A stretch of 64,000 nt of DNA from Candidatus Omnitrophota bacterium (GTDB taxonomy: Bacteria > Hinthialibacterota > Hinthialibacteria > Hinthialibacterales > Hinthialibacteraceae), in contig JBFMBP010000134.1 of NCBI GenBank assembly GCA_040755155.1, forward strand, positions 1 through 64,000, in the 5' to 3' direction. Below the pieces are notes generated by a model. That model was not told the DNA's origin, made no database searches, and saw only the letters and a list, made by a program, of their open reading frames with translations. Positions 42,331 through 50,596 of this stretch are shown here, one piece after another. Within the stretch, counting starts at the first letter, position 1. The number at the start of each line of letters is the position of its first letter. The position numbers and the translations under genes were made by a program.

Positions 42331-42483
42331 GAGCCTCTTGCAACACTCCATAATTCCTCCCCCAAGCTTGGGGGAGGTTAGGAGGGGGTTGCTTTAAGTT
42401 TAACATAATCAACCCCCCTCTAACTCCCCCCAAGTTTTGGGGGAGAATTTAAAAGCGAATTTTATTAATTTTGCAAGAGCCTC
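42331..42483. mobile_element. MITE-like element A3
   Basis: A 153-base element with ends GAGCCTCTTGCAA and, inverted, TTGCAAGAGCCTC. The interior holds CCTCCCCCAAGCTTGGGGGAGG-like and CTCCCCCCAAGTTTTGGGGG-like palindromes, the same as in A1 and A2, in the A1 orientation. ATTTT is found just outside both ends, a possible but weak target duplication. It lies between the FAH gene and the YncE-cytochrome gene and carries no ORF. Confidence 0.8.
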
Positions 42484-42579
42484 ATTTTATAAAGTTAAAA
42501 ACCAATAAGGGATTCTTACCGAACTAGACTCGAAAAAAAAGGCTTATCCCATAAAAACAAAACTCCCATCGATTCTTTT

Positions 42580-44448
42580 TTATAAAGAAAGCAAATATTC
42601 GATGAGATCGGAAAACTCACGTTCTGTTAGGCGCGATGTGCGCCCGTGTTGGTCATTGCGATTATAGGCCGTAAAAACATCGCGCAAATTCGCCGCCGCG
42701 CCGTCGTGCAGATAGGGCGCCGTGCGCCATAGTTCGATCAAGGCGGGCGTATCGAAAGCGCTGCGCTTGTCGAATTCTCCCTTAGTTCCTACGGCGTACG
42801 CTTGCAAATTCGTAAAATAGGGGCCGTTGTGGCAAACGGCGCAGCCGACATCCTCGCGGAAAAAAATTTTCTCTCCCCGTTGCGCCGGTTCATTGAGATT
42901 TCCATTCACGAGATAAGGGCTGGGCAGAGGCTTCATCGCTTGGAGATATTCGTCGATCGCCGCCGCGTCCGCTTCGGGACGCTCGGAGAATTGGATATGC
43001 CGGATGCCAGAGCGTACGGCGGCTTTGGCGTCGGTGCGGACGCCCTCGCTCATAACGGGCGGGGTTTCGAAAGTCAGGAGCATGCTTTTCGTGTTTTTGG
43101 GATTGCCGACGCCGTCGTTGAGCAGATCCCAGTTCAAACCGTCGGAACGTCCGCCGGGATGGCAACTGGAACAACTTTGCCAATGTTGAAAACAGAGAGA
43201 GGCGTCATGAAAATTGATTTCCCCTTGACGGGCGGGGGTTATCGGAGGTTGAGGACCAAGGGAAATATTCTGCGTTGGTTTTTTTCCGTCCGGCCGGATA
43301 TCGATCATCGAGAGATCGCCGGAGAAATAATTCGCCGTAATGGCTTTGGAACCTACGGCGATCAACTCTCGCGGACCTAACGCCTCGATGGCAATACGGC
43401 GGCGGAAAGGAGCGATGAAGGATAAATCGTTAGGGACGTCCGCCGCCGTTTTCGAAGCGGCAGGATATTCCGTTTTGGGAGCATCTTCGCGGCGGCTGGG
43501 CATGGCTTGCAACTTTTGCAGCAGCGCGGGGGCGTCGATGACGCTCAATTCATGCGTCCCGGCATGGGCGATGCAGAGAAATGCGCCGTCCGCCGAACAA
43601 GCGGCGCCCCAAGGATTGGCGGCGCCGAGATCAATGTCGTCCAAGAGGACGGTATTGAGGATAGATGTTTTCTCTACGTCGATGATGGTTAGGGCGTTAG
43701 TGTTCATCCAACCGCGATCCAACTGCGTTGTGGGCATTTGGAAGCGGGCGAGGATGTGGGTCAGAAAAATATAACGCCCGTCGGGGGATAAGCAGAGGCT
43801 GCGCAAACTGGTACTGCCGTTGGGCAACGCAATCTCGGCTATAGTTTTGCGTTCGGCGGCATCGATAACGCTGACTTTCGCGGCGATGAAATCGGCGTTG
43901 GAAGGTCCGAAGGGCAGATGATTGGCGACGAAAAGGCGCTGGCCATCCCGCGTCAAAACGGCGCTGACCGGCTCGCGGATGACAGGGAAGCGCGATATTT
44001 CCTTTTTTTCTTGCAGATCGATAATCGATACGTCGTTGTTGAATTGGTTGCAAACATACAACCATTGGCCATCGGGACTGACGACGGGAGAACAGGCGCC
44101 ATAACCGGCGGGGATCGCCTCTACGATGCGTTGTTTTTTTGTATCGAGAATGCATACGCTTCCACCCGATGCGGCGCAAGTAATATAAAGAAATTCGCCA
44201 TTGGGAGATAAGGCCAAGCCTGTCGGTTCCGCGGGGAGAGGAATGGAGGCGCACAGCGAATAGTCATCCAATTTGATAAGCGCGATTTGGTTGACTCCGC
44301 TTTCCGCCGCATAGAGAATGCCGCTTTCATTGCTTGCGGCTAACGCAACGGGGGAACGGAAAATCGTAGATTCGCCGACAGCATTATGGATCAATGAATA
44401 CAAAAAAAAGACGTTGATAAATAAGATGGAATAAACCGTTCTCTTCAT
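42580..44448 (-). CDS. Exported YVTN-propeller and di-heme cytochrome c peroxidase-type fusion
   Basis: A 622-residue protein with a signal peptide (about residues 1-25). Residues 30-330 form a seven-bladed YVTN/YncE-type beta-propeller (NESGILYAAESGVNQIALI, FLYITCAASGGSVCILDTKK, QWLYVCNQFNNDVSIIDLQE, RLFVANHLPFGPSNADFIAA). The C-terminal 250 residues hold two c-type heme sites, CSSCH near residue 430 and CAVCH near 534, in a MauG/cytochrome c peroxidase layout with RTAPYLHDGAAANLRDVF. It would act in the periplasm, as a sensor, redox carrier or MauG-like enzyme. Substrate not clear. Confidence 0.85.
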   Translation of the reverse strand: MKRTVYSILFINVFFLYSLIHNAVGESTIFRSPVALAASNESGILYAAESGVNQIALIKLDDYSLCASIPLPAEPTGLALSPNGEFLYITCAASGGSVCILDTKKQRIVEAIPAGYGACSPVVSPDGQWLYVCNQFNNDVSIIDLQEKKEISRFPVIREPVSAVLTRDGQRLFVANHLPFGPSNADFIAAKVSVIDAAERKTIAEIALPNGSTSLRSLCLSPDGRYIFLTHILARFQMPTTQLDRGWMNTNALTIIDVEKTSILNTVLLDDIDLGAANPWGAACSADGAFLCIAHAGTHELSVIDAPALLQKLQAMPSRREDAPKTEYPAASKTAADVPNDLSFIAPFRRRIAIEALGPRELIAVGSKAITANYFSGDLSMIDIRPDGKKPTQNISLGPQPPITPARQGEINFHDASLCFQHWQSCSSCHPGGRSDGLNWDLLNDGVGNPKNTKSMLLTFETPPVMSEGVRTDAKAAVRSGIRHIQFSERPEADAAAIDEYLQAMKPLPSPYLVNGNLNEPAQRGEKIFFREDVGCAVCHNGPYFTNLQAYAVGTKGEFDKRSAFDTPALIELWRTAPYLHDGAAANLRDVFTAYNRNDQHGRTSRLTEREFSDLIEYLLSL

Positions 44449-44494
44449 GCGCTTGTTTCTTTCCTTGCCGAAAAAATAGTAAAAGAGAACCTCG

Positions 44495-47400
44495 TTAATA
44501 TTTGTTTTCCGATTTGATTGTTTTATCGTTCAACAGCAAACGGCGCACTTCCGCTTCCGTTTTTATTTGGACTAAATATTTTTCTTGTTTCTTCAAATTT
44601 TCTTCCAAGAGACTGGCGTCGGGTTGATCCATGCGCGGCCTTTTGGCTAACATTTCTTGGCCTTTATGGATAATTGCCAATGCTTTTTCGTAGTCTGCCG
44701 GATTTTTATCCCTCAATCTAGCCAGGCAGCGGCTGTATTCGGGCTGAGAAAAATCGACCTGCGATCCATTCAATTCCGAGCTGATATCGCCAACGTTGAC
44801 GCCGGTGAGGCGGCGCAGTTCTTCCAAATGCGCGTCATCGAGAGGCGAGCGGCCAAAGGCGTTGTTGGGGTAAACGCTGGCGTATGAGCCGTAGTAAGGC
44901 GTGTTGAGATCGATCCAGGTTATAACGCGGTCGAAACTTTCCTTGTCGACTTGGACGCCGTGATGCTCACCGCGTAGAACATCGGCCAGGCGGCTGCGAT
45001 GCGATCCCCAAGAATAGGGAGGAAGCGCTTCGGCGGGGCCGTCTTCCACAGCTTTGACCAATAATTTCGGCGCGCCTGCAGGATCGGGAAACCAGCGCAG
45101 TGCGGATTTGGTTTTCAGTTCAAGATAGGAATTGTTGAAGGCCAATCCCAAGCCGCCGGATAGATTCAACCGCTCGCCCGCCTCCTTGCCGTAATCGTGG
45201 CAACGAATGCAATAGCGGTCGAACACGGGTTGAACTTCCGTAAGATAATTGAACTCGCGCGGCGGGCCATACCACGATTCGATGCGGCTAGGATCGCGAC
45301 GCAGAGCGAGGGGGTAGCCGCGATTTTCCGCCGTGGTCAGGCGGTTGTCGTGGCAGCCGATGCAGCCCGCCGTCTCGCCGGGTTGTACCATCGTCCCACT
45401 GCGCATACTTTGGATCATCATTCCCTTTTCATCCAACAATTGAAAGAAAACGAAAACGTCAGCGGGAACGGCGAAATAGGCCGAGCCGTCCGCTTCCACG
45501 GGAACGCTGCCCAGAATGCGTTTGTTATTGGTGGAGTTGAAATTCATGGCGGGCGCTTGCGTAGCGTCCAAATTCCAATTGGGCTGCGTCCAAAAGAGTT
45601 TCACCGGCGCTTCGACGATGCGCAGCGTTTTGACGGCGCCGCGCGGAACGGCTTCCATGCCGTTTCCAGCGTAAACATTAGCGACATAGAAATAGCCATC
45701 CTCATCGGCGTAATTATGGCGCGGGGGAATAACGGGCGGACGCGGACGCGGCGTCAGCGGCATCGGATCGTAGCATCCCGCCCCTTCCTCATGCAGCAAA
45801 ATTTCATTGCCGAAAATATCGAGTAGGAATAGGCCCATCCGCTCGCCTTCGATCATGCGCGAGCATAGAAAATATTTATCGGAGAGGGGATAGGGGTCTT
45901 CATATTTGATCGGCAAGCGGGTGAAATTGTCGATCTGGCCGCCCGCGGGATGATTGCGTCCCTGGCCGCCTTTGTAATCGCAATGATTGATTAGATATTC
46001 ATGAATATCCTCAGGCCAACTGCGTACGACGGGCGCTTCCCCGTCCAAGCCGAAGCGGCGGTCGATGATGGCGATGGCTCCCCAAGGGCGGTCGTGGCAG
46101 GAACCGAATGTGGCGATGGCCTGCTGGGTTCCGGGAACGATGCGGGCGTCGAGGATGGCGCCCGGCGTCCAGGCGTTGTTGCCGTAATAGACGGCGTGAT
46201 TGGTTCCGTCGGGATTGACTGTCCAAAGGCCGAAGGCGGGGCCGAAGTGCTTGTCCACGTATTCCCAACGCTCATAAAGGATGCGCCCATCAGGCATGAG
46301 GCTGGGATGGCCTTCGAACAACGTGTTGCGTCCTAGCTGGCGGATGAGCGAGCCGTCGGCATCCATCATGAAAAGGTTGCCCATGATATGGCGGTTGCAT
46401 TGGCAATATTTCGGCTCCCGCGTAGAGACGAAAACGATCTGGCCAGTAGGAGTATAGATTGGATCGATATCAGTGAGATGGGAGCCGAACGTGAGTTGGC
46501 GCAGTTCGCCGCTTTGCCGATCGTATTCGTAAATATGATAGTCGTCGTCTTGGTTACGGCGCATGGAGAAAAGAATTTTCTTGGCGTCGAAATCGATTTC
46601 CGGATCGCGGGCCACGCCTTCGGGAAGATCGGCGATAGTCTCTATTATTCCACCCGCGCCGAAATCGATCGTCTTCAACGCGCCGCCGCCGCGAAAACTG
46701 GCCGTATTGATCTCGCCGTTTTGAAACATGGTCTCCGTGCTGTGATGATCGGGGAGATACTGCGGTCGCACGACGTAGAGAATGGGCTGACCGGTGACTA
46801 GCGGATTGGCGATTAAGGCTTCGCGCCGCAATGAATCGAAATCGGCGTTGATTTTTTCCCATTCAGCGAAATCGGCTTGATTGGCTTTCTTCTCGATCTC
46901 GCCGAGCCTAGTCAAATAATCTCTTCCTTTGGGATAGCGTTTGCCGAACGATTCCGAAAGATCAGCGACGGCCTGGCGCAGCGATGCCGCGCCATTCGTC
47001 AGAGCCGCCATCCATTCCCGGCGCTTCTTTTCGCGCTGGATGCGTTCGGCTTCAGCGAATCGCATACGCGAAGCTTCCGCGTCGATACGGCCCTCGGCGC
47101 GGAAATCGTCGAAGGTGAGATGGCCCCAACCGCCGGGATTCTTGTCTACGACGCGCAGGAAGAGTTTTTGGCCGATATAGGGATTGGCGTCCCATTCGAC
47201 GCGCCGCATGGTTTCGGAATTGTCGCCATGAGCCGTTAATACTTCTTCGCCTTGTTCCATACAGAGCGCAGCATAAGTATCGGCGTTATCACCTCCGCCG
47301 ATGAGGAACGAAACGGCGCCGCTAGTAAGGATAAAAACGGGGGATTCGATGACGCCGGTCATGGCGTCGTTAGGCCGACCATCGGAACATTCCAAAGTGC

Positions 47401-47623
47401 TGAGGAAAAACTTACCTTGCTTATTATAAGGAACATCGGGCTGATTATGGAAAAATACGCGGCGGCAGACGAGATCGTCAAATTTCCCATCGACGACTTT
47501 CCAACCTTGCAGATCGCCGCTTTCGAAATTGAAAAGAAGCGAATCGCTGGAGGCGGCGCTTAACGGTTCCAGCAAGCCAAACAATCCTCCAATAAGAATC
47601 CCCAATAGAAGCGTATTCTTCAT
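44495..47623 (-). CDS. HzsA-related exported cytochrome c protein
   Basis: A 1042-residue protein. The ATG at 47623 has GGAG seven bases upstream and opens a signal peptide. A carbohydrate-like beta-sandwich is near residues 30-170, then a TolB/PD40-type propeller (IDFDAKKILFSMRRNQDDDY, ILYERWEYVDKHFGPAFGLW, IPGTQQAIATFG-like strands) and two c-type heme motifs, CIGCH near 755 and CIRCH near 805. This architecture is that of HzsA-related proteins (resembling the alpha subunit of hydrazine synthase) common in planctomycete genomes that do not perform anammox. The real reaction is unknown. It follows a SiR gene on the same strand after 181 bases. Confidence 0.85.
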   Translation of the reverse strand: MKNTLLLGILIGGLFGLLEPLSAASSDSLLFNFESGDLQGWKVVDGKFDDLVCRRVFFHNQPDVPYNKQGKFFLSTLECSDGRPNDAMTGVIESPVFILTSGAVSFLIGGGDNADTYAALCMEQGEEVLTAHGDNSETMRRVEWDANPYIGQKLFLRVVDKNPGGWGHLTFDDFRAEGRIDAEASRMRFAEAERIQREKKRREWMAALTNGAASLRQAVADLSESFGKRYPKGRDYLTRLGEIEKKANQADFAEWEKINADFDSLRREALIANPLVTGQPILYVVRPQYLPDHHSTETMFQNGEINTASFRGGGALKTIDFGAGGIIETIADLPEGVARDPEIDFDAKKILFSMRRNQDDDYHIYEYDRQSGELRQLTFGSHLTDIDPIYTPTGQIVFVSTREPKYCQCNRHIMGNLFMMDADGSLIRQLGRNTLFEGHPSLMPDGRILYERWEYVDKHFGPAFGLWTVNPDGTNHAVYYGNNAWTPGAILDARIVPGTQQAIATFGSCHDRPWGAIAIIDRRFGLDGEAPVVRSWPEDIHEYLINHCDYKGGQGRNHPAGGQIDNFTRLPIKYEDPYPLSDKYFLCSRMIEGERMGLFLLDIFGNEILLHEEGAGCYDPMPLTPRPRPPVIPPRHNYADEDGYFYVANVYAGNGMEAVPRGAVKTLRIVEAPVKLFWTQPNWNLDATQAPAMNFNSTNNKRILGSVPVEADGSAYFAVPADVFVFFQLLDEKGMMIQSMRSGTMVQPGETAGCIGCHDNRLTTAENRGYPLALRRDPSRIESWYGPPREFNYLTEVQPVFDRYCIRCHDYGKEAGERLNLSGGLGLAFNNSYLELKTKSALRWFPDPAGAPKLLVKAVEDGPAEALPPYSWGSHRSRLADVLRGEHHGVQVDKESFDRVITWIDLNTPYYGSYASVYPNNAFGRSPLDDAHLEELRRLTGVNVGDISSELNGSQVDFSQPEYSRCLARLRDKNPADYEKALAIIHKGQEMLAKRPRMDQPDASLLEENLKKQEKYLVQIKTEAEVRRLLLNDKTIKSENKY

Positions 47624-47804
47624 AACCGGCTCCATAGAATGAGCATCCACTTTGTTCCAACGATTCAAGCCGATACAGCGGATTGCGGCCATTTTGATAA
47701 GTGTATACTGAACCTATAGGAAAGGGTATGGTTTGGAAGAAGGAGGCGGATATTTATCTTGTCTCCTGAAGATGGGAATAATAAAAATGTATGGAAATAG
47801 ATTA

Positions 47805-49655
47805 TCAGACAAGCACATTAGCATTTTTCAGCGGCTTCATCCACGGCGCCGCGTCTGGGTGGATTTGGAGATAGGCGACGATGCGCTCCAGACCGAGGCG
47901 GCGGAACGTATAGCCCATGCTTTCGGAGGGATTCAGTCTTTCCGCTTCGTAAAGCGAAAAGAGGGCGGCGGTTACTTTAGCCACATTCTCGCGGGGGACG
48001 GAACGCAGGTATTGCGTTTCTCCTTCCATGAGATAGCCGCCTTGATGGCGCGCGTCTTCCGTTCCGAACAGTTTCAGGGCGTAGCGGTCCCTGCCGGAGC
48101 CAATCCAGCCGATGACTTTGGTGGCAGGCCGCGAGCATTGGCGTTCGCAGCCGCTGACTCCGATGGATTCTTTTAAATAGCCCCAGTTCATCGCATCCAA
48201 TTGATCGATCAGTTCGGGAAGGAAGCGTTCGGAGTCGGTATAGGTCAAGGGGCATGTGGGCAAACCGACGCAAGCGACGGAATGCCGCCTCAGAGAGGAG
48301 AAGGGAACGCCGTTATAATAACCGTAGCCGTATTCCTCTAACGACCGTTCGAAATCCAGTTTCTCGCTGGCCGCGATGTTGATGAAGAGCAGGTCTTGAT
48401 TGGGCGTAATGACGATTTGGGCGTTGTAGCGGCGCAATAGGGCGGGGATCATCTCCTTCAAACGCCCATAGCCGTCATTGACGATGCGTCCCGTAGGGAT
48501 GTGCGCGCCGTAAGACCAGAGGCCGTTGGTGGGCTGCCGCGTCCAGCCGTGATGCAGATGGCGGTCCCCGATATTGAGATCGGGCCGGGGCGGATCGAAG
48601 GCGATTCCGCAATGGCGCAATTCCTGCTGGAACCACTCCATTCCTTGCACCTTCAGCGTGTATTTGATGCGCGCCCAATGGCGGTTGCAACGGTCTCCCC
48701 ATTCCTGATGGATGGCGACGACGGCGTCAAGGCCGGCGATGAGGTTTTCTTTCGTAAAAACACCGAGCGGCTGCGCCAGGGAAGACATTGTGGCCTTGCC
48801 GTTCTTTTCGCCCTGCCCGCCGCCGATATAGACCTGGTAAGCGCTAATTTTCCCGTTTTCGTAAATTGGGGCAACGCCCATATCATTGTTCAAAATTTCC
48901 ACGCAATTGTCCGGGATCGGTTCTCCCGTCTCTTCATGGATATGGATGGCGGAGAAGGCAATTTTGAACTTGCGGTTCAAGAGTTGGGGTCCGTATTGAA
49001 AATGCCCGTCTTCCGTACTCTCCGCCGGCGCGTTGGAATCGGATGTCCGGCGATAGGAGGTATCAATCTCGAAAATGTGGATATGCGGCGCCATATCCAG
49101 CCGAAAATATTTCCCCGCCTTTTGGGCCATCGCGTTGGCGTCGAAGAGGTTGGAGTGCAAAGAGAGGGGGCAGGCCATGACGTTGCGCGTATTGTCGCCG
49201 CAGCCATTGAGAGTATAGAAGCCCGATTGCGCGATTTTCTTCGTCGCCGGGATTAAATCTTCCTTTTTCACCCAATGAAATTGGATGTTTTGCCGCGTGG
49301 TCAGGCGCAGCGAGGGCGCTTGTTCGTCGCTGAAGGAATATTGTTCGGCGATTTCGTCCAGGATGCGCCATTGCTCCAGATTGAGCGGGCCGCCGCCGGG
49401 GATGGTAACGCGCATCATATAGCGCCAATCGTTTTCCTCGCCGCTTTTGGCGCGCGTATTCTGGACGTAGATGCCGTGGGACTTAATGATGGCATCATTT
49501 TCGCTGAATAAATGGTCAGTTGTCAGATCGTTCAGATCTTCCTTGAGCGAACCATAATGGGCTTGCCCATAGCGTTCGTAAAAGACGCGTTTTTGTTTTT
49601 CCTGTTCGTTGAACTTTTCGAAAGGCGTTTTTAGAATGGGATTGAAATTAGCCAT
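47805..49655 (-). CDS. Siroheme-[4Fe-4S] sulfite/nitrite reductase
   Basis: A 616-residue reductase of the CysI/NirA family, reducing sulfite to sulfide or nitrite to ammonia. The duplicated N-terminal domains include MMRVTIPGGGPLNLEQWRIL, LRLTTRQNIQFHWVKKEDL and NGCGDNTRNVMACPLS. The cluster ligands lie in ACVGLPTCPL (C-x5-C, near residue 460) and GVSGCERQCSRPATK (C-x3-C, near 505). The second box reads GCERQC instead of the usual GCPNGC. The protein is a little longer than E. coli CysI. No CysJ or APS reductase gene is adjacent. AAGGA lies 8 bases before the ATG. Confidence 0.9.
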   Translation of the reverse strand: MANFNPILKTPFEKFNEQEKQKRVFYERYGQAHYGSLKEDLNDLTTDHLFSENDAIIKSHGIYVQNTRAKSGEENDWRYMMRVTIPGGGPLNLEQWRILDEIAEQYSFSDEQAPSLRLTTRQNIQFHWVKKEDLIPATKKIAQSGFYTLNGCGDNTRNVMACPLSLHSNLFDANAMAQKAGKYFRLDMAPHIHIFEIDTSYRRTSDSNAPAESTEDGHFQYGPQLLNRKFKIAFSAIHIHEETGEPIPDNCVEILNNDMGVAPIYENGKISAYQVYIGGGQGEKNGKATMSSLAQPLGVFTKENLIAGLDAVVAIHQEWGDRCNRHWARIKYTLKVQGMEWFQQELRHCGIAFDPPRPDLNIGDRHLHHGWTRQPTNGLWSYGAHIPTGRIVNDGYGRLKEMIPALLRRYNAQIVITPNQDLLFINIAASEKLDFERSLEEYGYGYYNGVPFSSLRRHSVACVGLPTCPLTYTDSERFLPELIDQLDAMNWGYLKESIGVSGCERQCSRPATKVIGWIGSGRDRYALKLFGTEDARHQGGYLMEGETQYLRSVPRENVAKVTAALFSLYEAERLNPSESMGYTFRRLGLERIVAYLQIHPDAAPWMKPLKNANVLV

Positions 49656-49967
49656 TATTTTTTCCTTGGTTTATTGTCTATATAAATTGTAGAATACATT
49701 TATTTTAGCATTAATCAAGGGAAAAACAAGAAGTTATCGAAAATATTTGAAAAAAGAAGGGAATATTTTATAAATAATTTTGTTTCTTAAATATTATAAT
49801 ATGAATATTTTAAAATACGGGAGAGAGGAATGATGGAATCTCTTCATATTCCTCCGATCTTGGATGGATCTTTACTTTAAATTTGGATGAATCGTTCATA
49901 AACGGAAATTGGCGCTTCATAATCTTGTTGCGTTTCTGATTTCAAGAAAAAATGAATCCGGAGAAAA
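49656..49967. other. 312-base AT-rich intergenic region, no gene
   Basis: Between the sulfite reductase (minus) and the IS630 fragment (plus). AT-rich runs (ATTTTATAAATAATTTTG) are present, but I see no RNA gene, no long inverted repeat and no clear promoter pair. Confidence 0.5.
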
Positions 49968-50222
49968 ATGATGAGACTGCCGCGATCCTTTACGGACGAA
50001 CAACGAAAGGAATTGAGGGAAAGCCTAAAGAACGCGAAGAGCAAAGATGAGTATTTGCGCATTCAATGCGTATGGCTGTTAGCGTTATTGAACCTGACGC
50101 CGTATCAAATCGCCGAGACTCTAGGGTTGAGCGTCAGCCGGGTCAAACAAATTCAGGGAAGATATTTCCGCGAGGGAATGCAAGCGTTGCTAGATTGCAG
50201 TCTCTGCGGTCGGCGGCGATAA
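49968..50222 (+). pseudogene. Remnant of an IS630-type transposase (N-terminal HTH only)
   Basis: An 84-residue open frame: RSFTDEQRKELRESLKNAKS, then a helix-turn-helix TPYQIAETLGLSVSRVKQIQGR, and YFREGMQALLDCSLCGRRR before a stop. This is the N-terminal winged-helix part of IS630-type transposases. The catalytic DDE domain is missing: the frame stops at 50222 and the next 370 bases do not continue it in any frame I can follow. So it is a remnant. It could be a stand-alone regulator, but length and ending favour truncation. Confidence 0.7.
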
Positions 50223-50279
50223 AACTAAATTAGAAAAACTTTAACAGTTTACCCGATTGAAGAGAAATCCTTATTTTTA

Positions 50280-50367
50280 AGCCCTGAAAGGGCGAAATAA
50301 GATAGCCCAGGCCAACGGCCTGGGAACAGGATCAACAAAAACCTTAAGCCCTGAAAGGGCGAAATAA
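50280..50367. repeat. Repeated AAGCCCTGAAAGGGCGAAATA pair
   Basis: AAGCCCTGAAAGGGCGAAAT occurs exactly at 50280 and again at 50346, each with an inner palindrome (GCCCTGAAAGGGC), and between them a hairpin CCCAGGCCAACGGCCTGGG (50305-50325 region). This is a REP-like array. It lies beside the IS630 remnant; no other copies were seen in the window. The rest of 50223-50596 has no gene and nothing else recognised. Confidence 0.75.
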
Positions 50368-50596
50368 TAAATTCGTATTTCTTCTCTTCATACGGCTAAA
50401 TAGTTACAAACATTATATGGCGGTTCATTTTGCTCTACATCCGAAAGCCTGTCACTCGCGACGCATCTGGGAATTGTTTGAGAATAAGAATTTGAATAGC
50501 AAGAAACAAAGCGTCTCCCGAAATAACATCTTCCCGCCGCCCTCGAATTATCGTGAGAGCGGCGGGGGAGTCTATTCCATGAGCATGGCTTCGTTC

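Noticed and set aside
49968-50222. Complete regulator with helix-turn-helix
   Set aside because: The sequence matches the N-terminal part of IS630 transposases and ends abruptly, so it is treated as a remnant.
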